The notes under the pieces were generated by a model. The model had not been told where the DNA came from. It was given only the letters and a program-made list of their open reading frames with translations, and did no database searches. Both the position numbers and the translations under genes were made by a program. Of a stretch of DNA of 64,000 nt, positions 49,017 to 57,569 are shown in pieces (the stretch's first letter is position 1; the number at the start of each line of letters is the position of its first letter). Source of the stretch: DASRJG01 sp964647625 (GTDB lineage Bacteria > Acidobacteriota > Polarisedimenticolia > Polarisedimenticolales > DASRJG01); assembly GCA_964647625.1 (NCBI GenBank), contig CAZYHZ010000001.1:1-64000 (forward strand), in the 5' to 3' direction.

Positions 49017-49469
49017 ATGAGGCTCCCCGAGGAGATCCGAGAGCAGTTCCGGAAAGCCGGACGCAGCGGCGGGTTGGCCCGCGCTGCGCGAATGGCTCGC
49101 CCCGCGCGGCGGTCGGTGGCGCGACGCGCCGCGACCCGGCGCTGGATTCGCGCGCGATTCGGCGCTTCGAGCTTCGCCGAGCTCGGACTTCCCGGCGGCG
49201 ACATGGTCGATGCCGGGCTTGCGGATCTCGCCGCCGGCCGGTCGACCGCCGAAAGCCTGGCGGTCTCACTCGCGGCGGCGCGATTGCGTCGTGAGGGCGT
49301 TCCGGTCGGTGCGATCGAGCCGGACGCCGAGAGCCGCCTCTACAAGCTGCTCTGCGAGCGTGCTCCCGAGCTCGCCCACGCGCGCTACGGAGCCCACCTG
49401 CGGCGGCTCGTCTCGTTCGCCGATGCCTGTCGATTCGCCCGCGTCGCCCGGAGACGGCATGCGTCATGA
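49017..49469 (+). CDS. Small basic protein, antitoxin-like
   Basis: The 150-residue protein has a very basic N-terminus (EQFRKAGRSGGLARAARMARPARRSVARRAATRR) with an R-x-G-R-x-G-G pattern. A helical C-terminal half follows (LAVSLAAARLRREG, YKLLCERAPELAHARYGAHLRRL). The N-terminal half likely contacts nucleic acid. No family was recognised. It overlaps the nucleotidyltransferase gene by 11 nt, and a palindromic promoter precedes it with a leaderless start. The layout is that of an antitoxin-toxin operon, which is inference. Confidence 0.62.
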   Translation: MRLPEEIREQFRKAGRSGGLARAARMARPARRSVARRAATRRWIRARFGASSFAELGLPGGDMVDAGLADLAAGRSTAESLAVSLAAARLRREGVPVGAIEPDAESRLYKLLCERAPELAHARYGAHLRRLVSFADACRFARVARRRHAS

Positions 49470-49989
49470 GCTGACGCGCGGCGACTTGAAGAAGCTGATG
49501 CGCGAAATCGCGCGATCGGCCCCGAGAGGTCGCAAGTTCCGCGTCTACTTCATCGGGGGCGGGACTGCCGTTCAGTCCGGCTGGAGGCCGTCGACGATCG
49601 ATGCGGATGTGTATTCCGACGACGACGACGTCTTTCGCGACGTGCAGGGCATCAAGGAGCGTCTCCGGCTCAATATCGAGTTCGCGCGGCCCGAAGACTT
49701 CGTGCCCGCACTCGCGGCGAGCGACAAACGTCACGTCTTGATCGACACCGTCGGAGGCGTCAGTTTTTTTCACTACGATCCGTACGCGCAGCTTTTGTCC
49801 AAGCTGGCTCGTGGATTCAACAAGGACATGTCGGATGCTGACAACTTCGTCGCGAGCGGCATGGTGGACGTGGCCCGCTTTCGACGCCTCGTCGACGAGA
49901 TCCCCGATGAAGCGTTCGCCCGCTACCCCGCTCTCTCACGAAAGGCCGTTCGGGAAGTCGTCGAAGAATTCACGTCACGCCGGCGTTGA
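49459..49989 (+). CDS. DUF6036-like nucleotidyltransferase
   Basis: The 176-residue protein begins with MRHELTRGDLKKLMREIA. FRVYFIGGGTAVQSGWRPSTIDADVYSDDDDVFRDV gives the nucleotidyltransferase G-G-G-T-A and D-x-D. VLIDTVGGVSFFHYDPYAQLLSKLARGFNKDMSDA resembles the RDxxD-type segment of DUF6036/AbiEii proteins. The ATG at 49459 lies in the end of the upstream gene. It is the second such module in the window (see 8390). Confidence 0.75.
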   Translation: MRHELTRGDLKKLMREIARSAPRGRKFRVYFIGGGTAVQSGWRPSTIDADVYSDDDDVFRDVQGIKERLRLNIEFARPEDFVPALAASDKRHVLIDTVGGVSFFHYDPYAQLLSKLARGFNKDMSDADNFVASGMVDVARFRRLVDEIPDEAFARYPALSRKAVREVVEEFTSRRR

Positions 49990-50016
49990 GCGACCGCGCG
50001 GCGGAGGAGGTGCCCG

Positions 50017-50934
50017 ATGCGCTTGCGAATGTTCGTTCTCGCGCCCCTGATTTTCGTGCTCGCGGCTCCTGCGTTCGCGGCGGATCCTCCGCCTGCGCAC
50101 GGCGAGACGTTCCAGACCAATGGTGTGACGATCTGGTACGAGGTCCGCGGCGGCGGCTCCGGAACACCGCTCGTGGTCGCGAACGGCGGCCCCGGGTTCG
50201 ACCACGCGTACCTGCTCTGCGGCGACGTGTGGGACCGGCTGGCGAAGGGGCGCAAGATCGTGTTCTACGATCAGCGCGGCAACGGGCGCTCCTCCGAGCT
50301 GAAGGACGGCCAGCCGTGCGGCCTCGCGGAGCAGGTCGACGACCTCGATGCGCTCCGTGCGCACCTGGGCTTCGAGAAGATCGACCTCCTCGGCCACTCC
50401 TGGGGCGGCTACCTCGTGATGGCGTATGCATCGCGGCATCCGGATCGGATCGCGCACCTCATGATCGTCGACTCGGCGGCGCCGAAGATCCAGGACACCG
50501 TGTTCCTGTTCAAGAACATCTATCCGGAGACCACGGCGCACGAGGACGGGCTCGCCTTCGCCGTGGAGCTGGGCGACGAGAAAGCGATCGCCGCGGATCT
50601 CCACGATTACATGGGCATGATCTTTTACTCGCCGGCGAACAGGGACGCGTTCCTCGCGCGCTCGAGCGCGTTCGTGTACCGCCAGAAGGTCAACAAGGCG
50701 GTCTGGAGCGACCTCCAGCGCTTCGATCTCAACCCGGAGCTGCCGAAGTTCAAGTTCCCCACCCTGGTCGTCACCGGCCGGTACGACTTCAACGTGGCGC
50801 CGTCGGTCGCCTGGGGAATCCACAAGGCGATCCCCGGCTCGGAGCTGGCGGTCTTCGAGAAGAGCGGCCACTTGCCGTTCTGCGAGGAGCCCGATGCGTT
50901 CCTGAAAAGGGTGGAGGGGTTCCTGTCCAGGTGA
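50017..50934 (+). CDS. Exported alpha/beta hydrolase (proline iminopeptidase-like)
   Basis: The 305-residue protein has a signal peptide to about residue 21 (FVLAAPAFAADPP). The S33-type alpha/beta hydrolase fold follows: oxyanion NGGPGFDHAYLL (57-60), VFYDQRGNGRSS, nucleophile Ser128 in DLLGHSWGGYLVMAYA, acid in VTGRYDFNVAP and His in FEKSGHLPFCEEP. The GGPG and DQRG motifs are typical of proline iminopeptidases, here exported. GGAGGAGG precedes the ATG. No link to neighbours is evident. Confidence 0.88.
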   Translation: MRLRMFVLAPLIFVLAAPAFAADPPPAHGETFQTNGVTIWYEVRGGGSGTPLVVANGGPGFDHAYLLCGDVWDRLAKGRKIVFYDQRGNGRSSELKDGQPCGLAEQVDDLDALRAHLGFEKIDLLGHSWGGYLVMAYASRHPDRIAHLMIVDSAAPKIQDTVFLFKNIYPETTAHEDGLAFAVELGDEKAIAADLHDYMGMIFYSPANRDAFLARSSAFVYRQKVNKAVWSDLQRFDLNPELPKFKFPTLVVTGRYDFNVAPSVAWGIHKAIPGSELAVFEKSGHLPFCEEPDAFLKRVEGFLSR

Positions 50935-51007
50935 TGAGAGGCAGTTCCCGCCGAACAATCGATCGGAAGGGTCGCGAAATTTTGTCCGTTCCGACGGCGG
51001 CCGGTCG

Positions 51008-51013
51008 GATAAT
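51008..51013 (+). promoter_or_regulatory. -10-like box, leaderless spacing
   Basis: GATAAT ends 6 nt before the ATG at 51020 and follows a GC-rich stretch with only a poor -35 (TTGTCC, spacing 20). No Shine-Dalgarno sequence is present. Confidence 0.45.
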
Positions 51014-51019
51014 GCGCGC

Positions 51020-52390
51020 ATGGGCAACTCCCCCCAGCGCCCCATCTCGGTTCTGCTGACCAGCCACTGGCTGAGCCTTGCCGGCGTCGCCCTCGTCACC
51101 ACGGCCGGCGTGTGCTGGCTGTTCGCGCTCGCGGTTCACTCGCGAAACGGCATCGACAACCCGTACACGGGCATCATCCTCTACTTGATCCTGCCGATCG
51201 TCTTCTTCGCCGGGCTCGCGCTGATCCCGGCCGGCGCATACCTTTCGCGCCGCCGGATCGCAGCGGGCTTCGGCGCGATTCCCGATCGCGCAGAGGCCTT
51301 CCGGCGGCTGGTCATCTTCCTCGGCGTGACCACCGCGGCGAACGTCGTGATCGGGTCGCAGCTCGTGTATCGCGCGGTCGACCATATGGAGACCCCCCAG
51401 TTCTGCGGCGAGAGCTGCCACGTCATGCGGCCGGAAGCCGTCGCCCACCGGCGCGGCGCGCACAAGAACGTCGCTTGCGTCGAATGCCACGTGGCGCCGG
51501 GCGCCTCGGGTTGGCTCAAATCCAAGATCAACGGCACGCGCCAGCTTTACGACGTCACGACGTCGTCGTTCCACACTCCGATCGCCGCCGGCCTCACCTC
51601 CGGACGCATGGTCAGCTCCGAAGGCACCTGCGAGCACTGCCACGCGCGAGGCGTGGGATCGTCGTCGCGCCTCGTCGTCATCCCGAAATTCGCGAGCGAC
51701 GAGGCCAGCACGCCGGCGTGGACCGTCTTGACGATGCACGTCGGCAAGATCCACGAGGCGCACTTGGCGTCCGGGAAGACCATTCGCTTCGCATCGACCG
51801 ACGCCTCGCGCGCGACGATCCCGTGGGTCGAGGTCGCCTTCAAGGGCCGGGTCGCGAAATTCGCGACGGCCGGCGAAAAAGCCGCGGCCGGCGACGGGTC
51901 GAACGTCCACACGATGCAGTGCCTCGACTGCCACAACAGGCCGGCGCACACGCTCGAATCGGCCGAGCGCGCGGTCAATCGAGCGCTGGCGTCGGGCGCG
52001 CTTCCCCGCGAGCTTCCCTCGTTGAAGAAGCACGCGCTCCTGCTGCTGCAGGCGAGCTACCCGGACGAGGCTGCGGCGCGCGAGGGGATCACGAAGGGGC
52101 TCATGACCGCTTACGGCGAAGCGAAGCCCGAGGTCGCGTCGGTGTTGATCGACCTGTGGAGCGCGAACGTGTTCCCCGATCTCAAGGTGACGTGGGGAAC
52201 CTACCCGTCCCACCTCGGCCACGAGGAATCCCCCGGCTGCTTCCGCTGCCATGACGGCGACCACGCCAGCGCCGGCGGAAAGTCGATCGAGAACGACTGC
52301 TCGACGTGCCACGAGGTGATCGCCTCGGAGGAGCCGTCGCCGCCGGTGCTCGAGACGCTCACCGCGAAGCCGGGAACCTGGGTCCGATAA
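51020..52390 (+). CDS. Membrane-anchored multihaem cytochrome c, NapC/NirT-like
   Basis: The 456-residue protein has three hydrophobic helices in the first 120 residues (about 18-40, 50-72, 98-116). An extracytoplasmic part follows with five CXXCH haem sites (CVECH 153, CEHCH 204, CLDCH 301, CFRCH 407, CSTCH 427). One CX3CH site (CGESCH, 129-134) sits where NapC/NrfH has its first haem. Such proteins pass electrons from quinol to periplasmic partners. No partner oxidoreductase is adjacent, so its terminal acceptor is unknown. The ATG is at leaderless distance from GATAAT. Confidence 0.87.
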   Translation: MGNSPQRPISVLLTSHWLSLAGVALVTTAGVCWLFALAVHSRNGIDNPYTGIILYLILPIVFFAGLALIPAGAYLSRRRIAAGFGAIPDRAEAFRRLVIFLGVTTAANVVIGSQLVYRAVDHMETPQFCGESCHVMRPEAVAHRRGAHKNVACVECHVAPGASGWLKSKINGTRQLYDVTTSSFHTPIAAGLTSGRMVSSEGTCEHCHARGVGSSSRLVVIPKFASDEASTPAWTVLTMHVGKIHEAHLASGKTIRFASTDASRATIPWVEVAFKGRVAKFATAGEKAAAGDGSNVHTMQCLDCHNRPAHTLESAERAVNRALASGALPRELPSLKKHALLLLQASYPDEAAAREGITKGLMTAYGEAKPEVASVLIDLWSANVFPDLKVTWGTYPSHLGHEESPGCFRCHDGDHASAGGKSIENDCSTCHEVIASEEPSPPVLETLTAKPGTWVR

Positions 52391-52447
52391 AGTCCGAGGC
52401 TCGGCGCGGTGCGGCCGACCGGCGTAGCATCCATCCATGGAGCTCGA

Positions 52448-55051
52448 TTGATTCGCGGGCACGCGCTCGCGCTGGCGACCGTGCTCGCCGCATCGACGCT
52501 CGGCGCACGCGCGGCGACCGAGGTCACCGTTCGAGTCGTCGATCCCGACGGGAAGGCGCTCGCCGATGTGCTCGTAGCGGTCAGGCTCGTCGAGAGCCGC
52601 ACGTCGGGCGTGGCGGCGTCACACTATTTCGCGTACATCGCCCCCCGGAAGACCGACCTCAACGGCCAAGCGACGTTTCCCGGGCTCATCCCCGGAATCT
52701 ATGCGACGTCGATCACGGGTCTCTCCGACGCGTACCTGATGCCGCCTTCGTCTCCCGGATCGGACTCGTTGCAAGGGCAGTTCACGGTGCGCGACGAGTC
52801 GCGCCTCACCGTCCCGATCGTCCTCACCCGCGGCTCCGAGGTCGACGTCGACGTCGTGAGCGACATCCCCGAAGACCCGCCCTATTCGTTCGCCTTCGTC
52901 GAAGTCGTCACGGGCGTGCGCGTCGCCAGGACGCTGCGGCAGGCGACGAAGGCGACGTTGATGCTTCCCGTGGGGCGATGGCGGGTCGAGTTCGCGCCGC
53001 CTCTCGGCCTGGTCTTTCGCTCTCTCGAGATCGACGGCGTGACGGCGCCGCTCGCGTCCGCCACGCTCGACATCGACGAAGGCGGGCAACGGCGCTTCGT
53101 CACGCTCACGTTTTCGGGTCCTTGCTTCATCCGCGCGCACGTGGCCTCGGTCGGCGCGAGCGGTGACCTACCGAGCCTCATTGCGAAGCTAACGGCACCC
53201 GGCCCGTTGACCACGGCGGCGACGTCCGTGGGGGCACCCCCCCTCGACCCCATGTGGATTCCGGAGGAATTCGCGTTGCCCACCTACGATGGCTGGCTGC
53301 CGGACGGAGTCTGGCGGATCACGCCGACCAGCGACGGGCTGGAATCGTCCGACCCCCCGTTCATCGACGTCGACTGCACGGCAACGCCGCAGCACGCGCT
53401 CGAGTTCGAAGTGCGGATCAGCGACGACGGCGGCGGGCGCAAGCGCCCCGAGGGAAAGCTCGTCGTCACCGTCAAGGATGCCGACGACAACGACCTCGAC
53501 GGCGCTTTCGTCGAGGTCTATTCGAAGGACGGCATGGCCCAGGGCGACGAGCCGCTCACGCGCCGCCGAACGAGCGCCGATTATCCGGGCGGGCCCGTCA
53601 AGGCGACGTTCACCGGGCTTCCGCTGGACCCTCTCGTCGTCGTCGCCGGCCACGAGAAGGGGATCGATGCGAGCGTGAGCGTTCCCGCGCGGGATCCCAA
53701 TGCACAGGACCAACGATGGCGTCAGGCGGCCGTCCGCCTCGGCGCTGGGGCTTCGATCGAGGTCGATGCGCTGAAGCCCGGCGACGCTCCGGCGTCCGGC
53801 GCGGTGCTGAAGCTCGATCGTGACGACCGCGACGCGGGCGTCGCGCGCGTGGCCGCGGGGGCCTCTCCGCGAATCAAGGACCCGGTCCTGCGCGCTCTGA
53901 AGGCCCACCGCTCGGCGCGCACCGATGCAAGCGGCCGCGCCGAGATTCGCGCCGTCGAGCCGGGCTCTTACCTCGCAAAAGCGTCGTACGGTGGATCCAG
54001 CGACGCGAGCTACTTGGTTCAGGTGCGCGAGAGCGCGTCCGAGCCCGTCGACACGCTGCCCGTTCACATCGCGGGCACGGAGCGTAAGCGGCTGACGATC
54101 GTGTTTCGCAAGGCCGCGAGCATGATCGCCGCCTTGTCTTGCGATGACCGAGGGGGCCTACCGCTCAAGATCGACGCGCGGCTGCTCCCGGCCTACCGCG
54201 ACGCGGCGTGGCGCACGACGCTCCCGTTGGGCGAGCTGGTCGATCCTCTCTACAAGCTCGGCGGGCTTCCGCTCGGCGGGGCGGAATCGAACCGGCTGCG
54301 GCTTGGCCCGCTGACGCCCGGCTCCTACGGCCTCGCGATCCGTCCGCAAGGGTTCGACCGTTGGTCGTTCGCGGGCGGCGGCGACGATCCGTCGCGCGCG
54401 ATGACCCTGCAGCTTCAGGAGGGCCAGGAGCTGGATCTCGGCAACTGGGAAATCCCGTGCCGGCCTTCGATCCTGCTCGTCCCTCGCCTGGTCGACGACG
54501 GCACGACGCCGCCCCCGCCCGACCCGAAGCGACAGCCCGACGTATCGCACGCCACCGTGACGTCCACGATCGCCGCGTCCTCGGTCCGCGTCGATAGCGA
54601 CAGCGCCAAGCGGAACAGCTACCGCAGGCCGGACTCGATTCCGATCCTTCGCGCGATGCGCCTCTACGGCGTGCCGAACGAGCCCATCACCTTCGGCTTG
54701 CAGGTCCGCGACCGGTACTTGTTGCCCGAGAAGCTGTCGCCGGCGCCAAACCCCCTCGTGCTCGACCTCGACCGCGGGCGAGAAAACGTCGTTCAGCTTC
54801 AGTTCGAAGCGCTCGCCGGAACCATCGACATCGCGGCGGACGCCCCCGCGGCCCGAGCGATCTTCGCGGACGGCACGATCACGATGATCCCGCACGACGG
54901 GACAACGGGGCTGTTGCGCGCCGGGCCGTTGCGACCGGGTCTCTACACGGTCGAGGTCTGCGCCGACGCCGACTGCTCGAATGTCGCGCGCCGCTTCGAC
55001 GGCGTGACGGTGAAAGCGCTCTCCCTCACGGTGCTGCCGCCTGGGAATTGA
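52448..55051 (+). CDS. Large exported protein with carboxypeptidase-regulatory-like domains
   Basis: The 867-residue protein starts with a signal peptide (ALALATVLAASTLGARA). Its N-terminal beta-sandwich, VTVRVVDPDGKALADVLVAV, has the carboxypeptidase-regulatory/CarbopepD pattern. A second copy, KLVVTVKDADDNDLDGAFVEVYS, lies near residue 340. Later segments (TDASGRAEIRAVEPGSYLAKA, DRSFAGGGD-like strands, GPLRPGLYTVEVC) repeat the 'P-G-x-Y-x-V' strand ending. I chose the TTG at 52448 because GGAG lies 5 nt upstream and it begins at the signal peptide. An in-frame GTG at 52409 would add 13 residues. Binding or structural function is likely; no catalytic site was seen. Confidence 0.72.
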   Translation: MIRGHALALATVLAASTLGARAATEVTVRVVDPDGKALADVLVAVRLVESRTSGVAASHYFAYIAPRKTDLNGQATFPGLIPGIYATSITGLSDAYLMPPSSPGSDSLQGQFTVRDESRLTVPIVLTRGSEVDVDVVSDIPEDPPYSFAFVEVVTGVRVARTLRQATKATLMLPVGRWRVEFAPPLGLVFRSLEIDGVTAPLASATLDIDEGGQRRFVTLTFSGPCFIRAHVASVGASGDLPSLIAKLTAPGPLTTAATSVGAPPLDPMWIPEEFALPTYDGWLPDGVWRITPTSDGLESSDPPFIDVDCTATPQHALEFEVRISDDGGGRKRPEGKLVVTVKDADDNDLDGAFVEVYSKDGMAQGDEPLTRRRTSADYPGGPVKATFTGLPLDPLVVVAGHEKGIDASVSVPARDPNAQDQRWRQAAVRLGAGASIEVDALKPGDAPASGAVLKLDRDDRDAGVARVAAGASPRIKDPVLRALKAHRSARTDASGRAEIRAVEPGSYLAKASYGGSSDASYLVQVRESASEPVDTLPVHIAGTERKRLTIVFRKAASMIAALSCDDRGGLPLKIDARLLPAYRDAAWRTTLPLGELVDPLYKLGGLPLGGAESNRLRLGPLTPGSYGLAIRPQGFDRWSFAGGGDDPSRAMTLQLQEGQELDLGNWEIPCRPSILLVPRLVDDGTTPPPPDPKRQPDVSHATVTSTIAASSVRVDSDSAKRNSYRRPDSIPILRAMRLYGVPNEPITFGLQVRDRYLLPEKLSPAPNPLVLDLDRGRENVVQLQFEALAGTIDIAADAPAARAIFADGTITMIPHDGTTGLLRAGPLRPGLYTVEVCADADCSNVARRFDGVTVKALSLTVLPPGN

Positions 55052-55060
55052 ACGAGCGCG

Positions 55061-55807
55061 TCATCGAGCGAGGTATCGGTTGGGGACGTTCAAGTCGGGA
55101 GGCACCCGCCTGCCCGACGCGCGCAGGAGAGCCTCGACGTTCTCGTAGGTGTCGATCTCGGTCCGTTGCATCTGCCGGAGCAGTCCGAGCTGAGCGTACG
55201 AAATGGGCGTGACGTCGAAGCAGACCGTTTCCCATTCGAACCCTTGGCCCCACGTGATTCCGGACAGCCGGATATCGGCCCGGGCGCCCGCGTCGAGGAG
55301 CAGCCGCATGACGGGCGCCGACCGGTTCCCGTTCGAATTGACGGTGTGAAACAGCGGGGTATGGCCGTTGAACCCCTGATCGTCGACCGCGGCCGCCGCG
55401 TTGACATCGGCGCCGAGCGCGATCAGCCGGCGCGCGGTCGCGAGGTGGCCGTACTCCGCGGCGACGTGCAGCAACGTCGCACCGCGCAGCGGCGTGAACG
55501 CGCAGGCCATGGAGACGCGGTGCGTGGCGACCTCCGCTCCCGCAGCCGCCCGTGTGTCGAGCTCCGCCACGTCATTCAGCAGCACGGCGCGCAGTAGCGG
55601 ATCGTCGATTCGGGCGCCTCGGTCGAGGAGAAGCCGCAGGCAATCCGGGAAGGCGTCCGAGCGGTAGTACATCTCGATGAAATGATCGACGAGCGGCTTG
55701 CCGTTCCACGAATCCCCGGCGTCAACGCCGGCGTCGAGCACAGCCTCGATCCCTGGCCTGCTGTGCGACTCGAACGCGCCCAGCAGCGCTCCGATCTGGC
55801 GTCTCAT
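55061..55807 (-). CDS. Ankyrin repeat protein
   Basis: The 248-residue protein has three to five ankyrin-type repeats: GIEAVLDAGVDAGD, CLRLLLDRGARIDDPLL, TLLHVAAEYGHLATARRLIALGADVNAA, TPLFHTVNSNGNRSAPVMRLLLDAGARADIR. Its ATG overlaps the stop of the monooxygenase gene (ATGA). An upstream in-frame extension reading through that gene is a shadow. It likely binds a protein partner. No secretion signal is visible. Confidence 0.82.
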   Translation of the reverse strand: MRRQIGALLGAFESHSRPGIEAVLDAGVDAGDSWNGKPLVDHFIEMYYRSDAFPDCLRLLLDRGARIDDPLLRAVLLNDVAELDTRAAAGAEVATHRVSMACAFTPLRGATLLHVAAEYGHLATARRLIALGADVNAAAAVDDQGFNGHTPLFHTVNSNGNRSAPVMRLLLDAGARADIRLSGITWGQGFEWETVCFDVTPISYAQLGLLRQMQRTEIDTYENVEALLRASGRRVPPDLNVPNRYLAR

Positions 55808-56145
55808 CCGCGGTGGAGCTCCACGTTCGCGTCGACCTGGTCGTACTCGACGAATTCGACCGGCGCGATGCAGTTCGGATAGAGAACCCCGGCGAACTTC
55901 TTCACCGCCGCCGACTCGCCGTGAACGCGATTCGCCTCTTCGTCGCGCCAGACGAAGATGTGCACGAACCGCGTCGGATGCTCCTTGTCCTGCCACACCT
56001 CGTAGCGCAGCGCGCCGGGTTCGCTGGCCCGCACGTACGCGACGAACTCGTGGATTGCGGCGAGGCAGATCTCCAGGGACTCCGGACGAACCTCGTAACG
56101 CGCCAGCTCGTGAATCTCGGCGGGAGCACCTTGAATGAACGCCAT
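55804..56145 (-). CDS. Antibiotic biosynthesis monooxygenase (ABM/YgiN-like) protein
   Basis: The 113-residue protein matches the ABM ferredoxin-like fold: ELARYEVRPESLEICLAAIHEFVAYVRASEPGALRYEVWQDKE, then RFVHIFVWRDEEANRVHGES and FAGVLYPNC. AGGAGG precedes the ATG at 56145. Members are small cofactor-free oxygenases or quinol oxidases. It is co-transcribed with an ankyrin gene downstream (ATGA) and probably with the DUF4350-like gene upstream (8 nt). Confidence 0.85.
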   Translation of the reverse strand: MAFIQGAPAEIHELARYEVRPESLEICLAAIHEFVAYVRASEPGALRYEVWQDKEHPTRFVHIFVWRDEEANRVHGESAAVKKFAGVLYPNCIAPVEFVEYDQVDANVELHRG

Positions 56146-56153
56146 GAGACCTC

Positions 56154-57110
56154 CTACAACGCTCGCGAGAGCCAGTGCAGGATATTGAGCGCCAGTTTTC
56201 GGTTGTCGTAGCCGGGTACGTTCATTCCGACCAGGTTCCCGTTGCGCTCGCGTTGCGCCCGCAGCATGCCCGCTTCGCCGAGGACGACCACGCGTCCGGC
56301 GTGCCACTCCAATGCTATGCCTTGCGCTCGACCCGCCGCGGAGACCGGGTCGCCGTACTCCATCTCGACTCGTACGTCGCCGCCGGCGCGCACCACCTTC
56401 GCAGGGCCCGGCGGCCGCTCGGTCGCGGCGTCCGACAGCGCCAGGAACGGCACGGACGCGGCGGGGCCCTTGACCGACTGTCCTGTGAACGTCAACACGC
56501 GCTCGACTTTTTCCGCCGCGCCGCGTCCCCGCACGATCGGATGGTCCCTGAGGAGCCCGTTCTCGACCGAGAAGACGAGGTGGCTGTCGCCGCGCGCCGG
56601 ATCGTCGTGCGTCGCGTCCTGTACGAATCCCGCCCCCATGTCCACGTCGAATCGCCGGGCGAGGGACGAGACGGCCGACCCGTACGGCCAATGGTCCGTC
56701 ACGAGGAGAAGGGACCCGCCGCCACGAACCCACTCTTCCACTGCCGCCGCCTCGGCATCCGTGTACGCGGGATGGTCGTTGGCGTCGTTCGACCCGCGCG
56801 CGAGCGCGAGCACCAGCACCGAAACTCCTTTCAGGGTCTCCGCGGTGATCGACCGATCGGACACCTGCACGCGGTAGCCGTCGCTCCGGACGAGGTCGGC
56901 CAGCGGCTTGTATCCCCCGGTCGTCGTGTGCGTGTTGAGGTGCCCTTCGTCGAACAGCACTTCGGGGCCGTTCGTGCGGTACGCCGGATCGGCGACGCGC
57001 GTGTCGAACGTCCGGTCGTACGGCTGCTCCCGGTTCAAGACGAAGAATCCGGCGACGCCCGCTGCGACGAGGACGACGGCGATCGCTCCTAAGGTGCGCC
57101 GACGGGCCAT
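56154..57110 (-). CDS. Membrane-anchored DUF4350-like protein
   Basis: The 318-residue protein has one N-terminal anchor (LGAIAVVLVAAGVAGFFVL). Its extracytoplasmic domain resembles DUF4350/GldG-type intracellular-fold proteins: GPEVLFDEGHLNTHTTTGGYKPLADLV, VSVLVLALARGS, AEAAAVEEWVRGGGSLLLVTDHWPYG, GRVVVLGEAGMLRAQ, NRKLALNILHWLSRAL. No enzyme motif is visible. The ATG follows the VOC stop directly (no gap), so translation is coupled. Function is unknown; a sensory or sorting role is a guess. Confidence 0.75.
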   Translation of the reverse strand: MARRRTLGAIAVVLVAAGVAGFFVLNREQPYDRTFDTRVADPAYRTNGPEVLFDEGHLNTHTTTGGYKPLADLVRSDGYRVQVSDRSITAETLKGVSVLVLALARGSNDANDHPAYTDAEAAAVEEWVRGGGSLLLVTDHWPYGSAVSSLARRFDVDMGAGFVQDATHDDPARGDSHLVFSVENGLLRDHPIVRGRGAAEKVERVLTFTGQSVKGPAASVPFLALSDAATERPPGPAKVVRAGGDVRVEMEYGDPVSAAGRAQGIALEWHAGRVVVLGEAGMLRAQRERNGNLVGMNVPGYDNRKLALNILHWLSRAL

Positions 57111-57515
57111 TTACGCGCCCTTGTTCTTGTCGTCCCAGATCATCGGCTCCCACAGCTCGACCTTGTTCCCGTCCAGGTCCATGATCCAGGCGAATTTGCC
57201 GTTCTCGTGCGACTCCGGTCCGCCGACGATCTTCACGCCGCCCGCACGCAGCTGCTCGAGCATCTCCCCCATGTTGTCGACGCGATAGTTGATCATGAAC
57301 GCGGAGCTGCTCGGGCTGAACCACTTGGTGTCGGAGTCCGCGACGTGCCACACCGTCATGCCCTTGTCGTCCGCCGGATCGTCCGGCCATCGGAGGACCG
57401 CGCCTCCGAAATCGGCGAGCGAGAGGCCCAGGTGTTTTTGATACCACTCTGCGAGCGCCGTTCCGGTACTCTTGCTCTTGAAGAAGACGCCGCCGATTCC
57501 GGTGATCTTCGCCAT
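57111..57515 (-). CDS. VOC family protein
   Basis: The 134-residue protein is a single VOC domain: KITGIGGVFFKSKSTGTALAEWYQKHLGLSL, MINYRVDNMGEMLEQLRAGGVKI, FAWIMDLDGNKVELWEP. The WxxxHLG and the DxxGNxxELWxP ending are those of the glyoxalase/dioxygenase group, the latter with a metal-ligand Glu. GAGGAGG precedes the ATG. It starts a four-gene operon (VOC, DUF4350-like, monooxygenase, ankyrin). Substrate unknown. Confidence 0.85.
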   Translation of the reverse strand: MAKITGIGGVFFKSKSTGTALAEWYQKHLGLSLADFGGAVLRWPDDPADDKGMTVWHVADSDTKWFSPSSSAFMINYRVDNMGEMLEQLRAGGVKIVGGPESHENGKFAWIMDLDGNKVELWEPMIWDDKNKGA

Positions 57516-57569
57516 TACAGCCTCCTCGTCGCAGGGATCGAATCGCCCGGGTTACCTTGAGGAGTCTAC

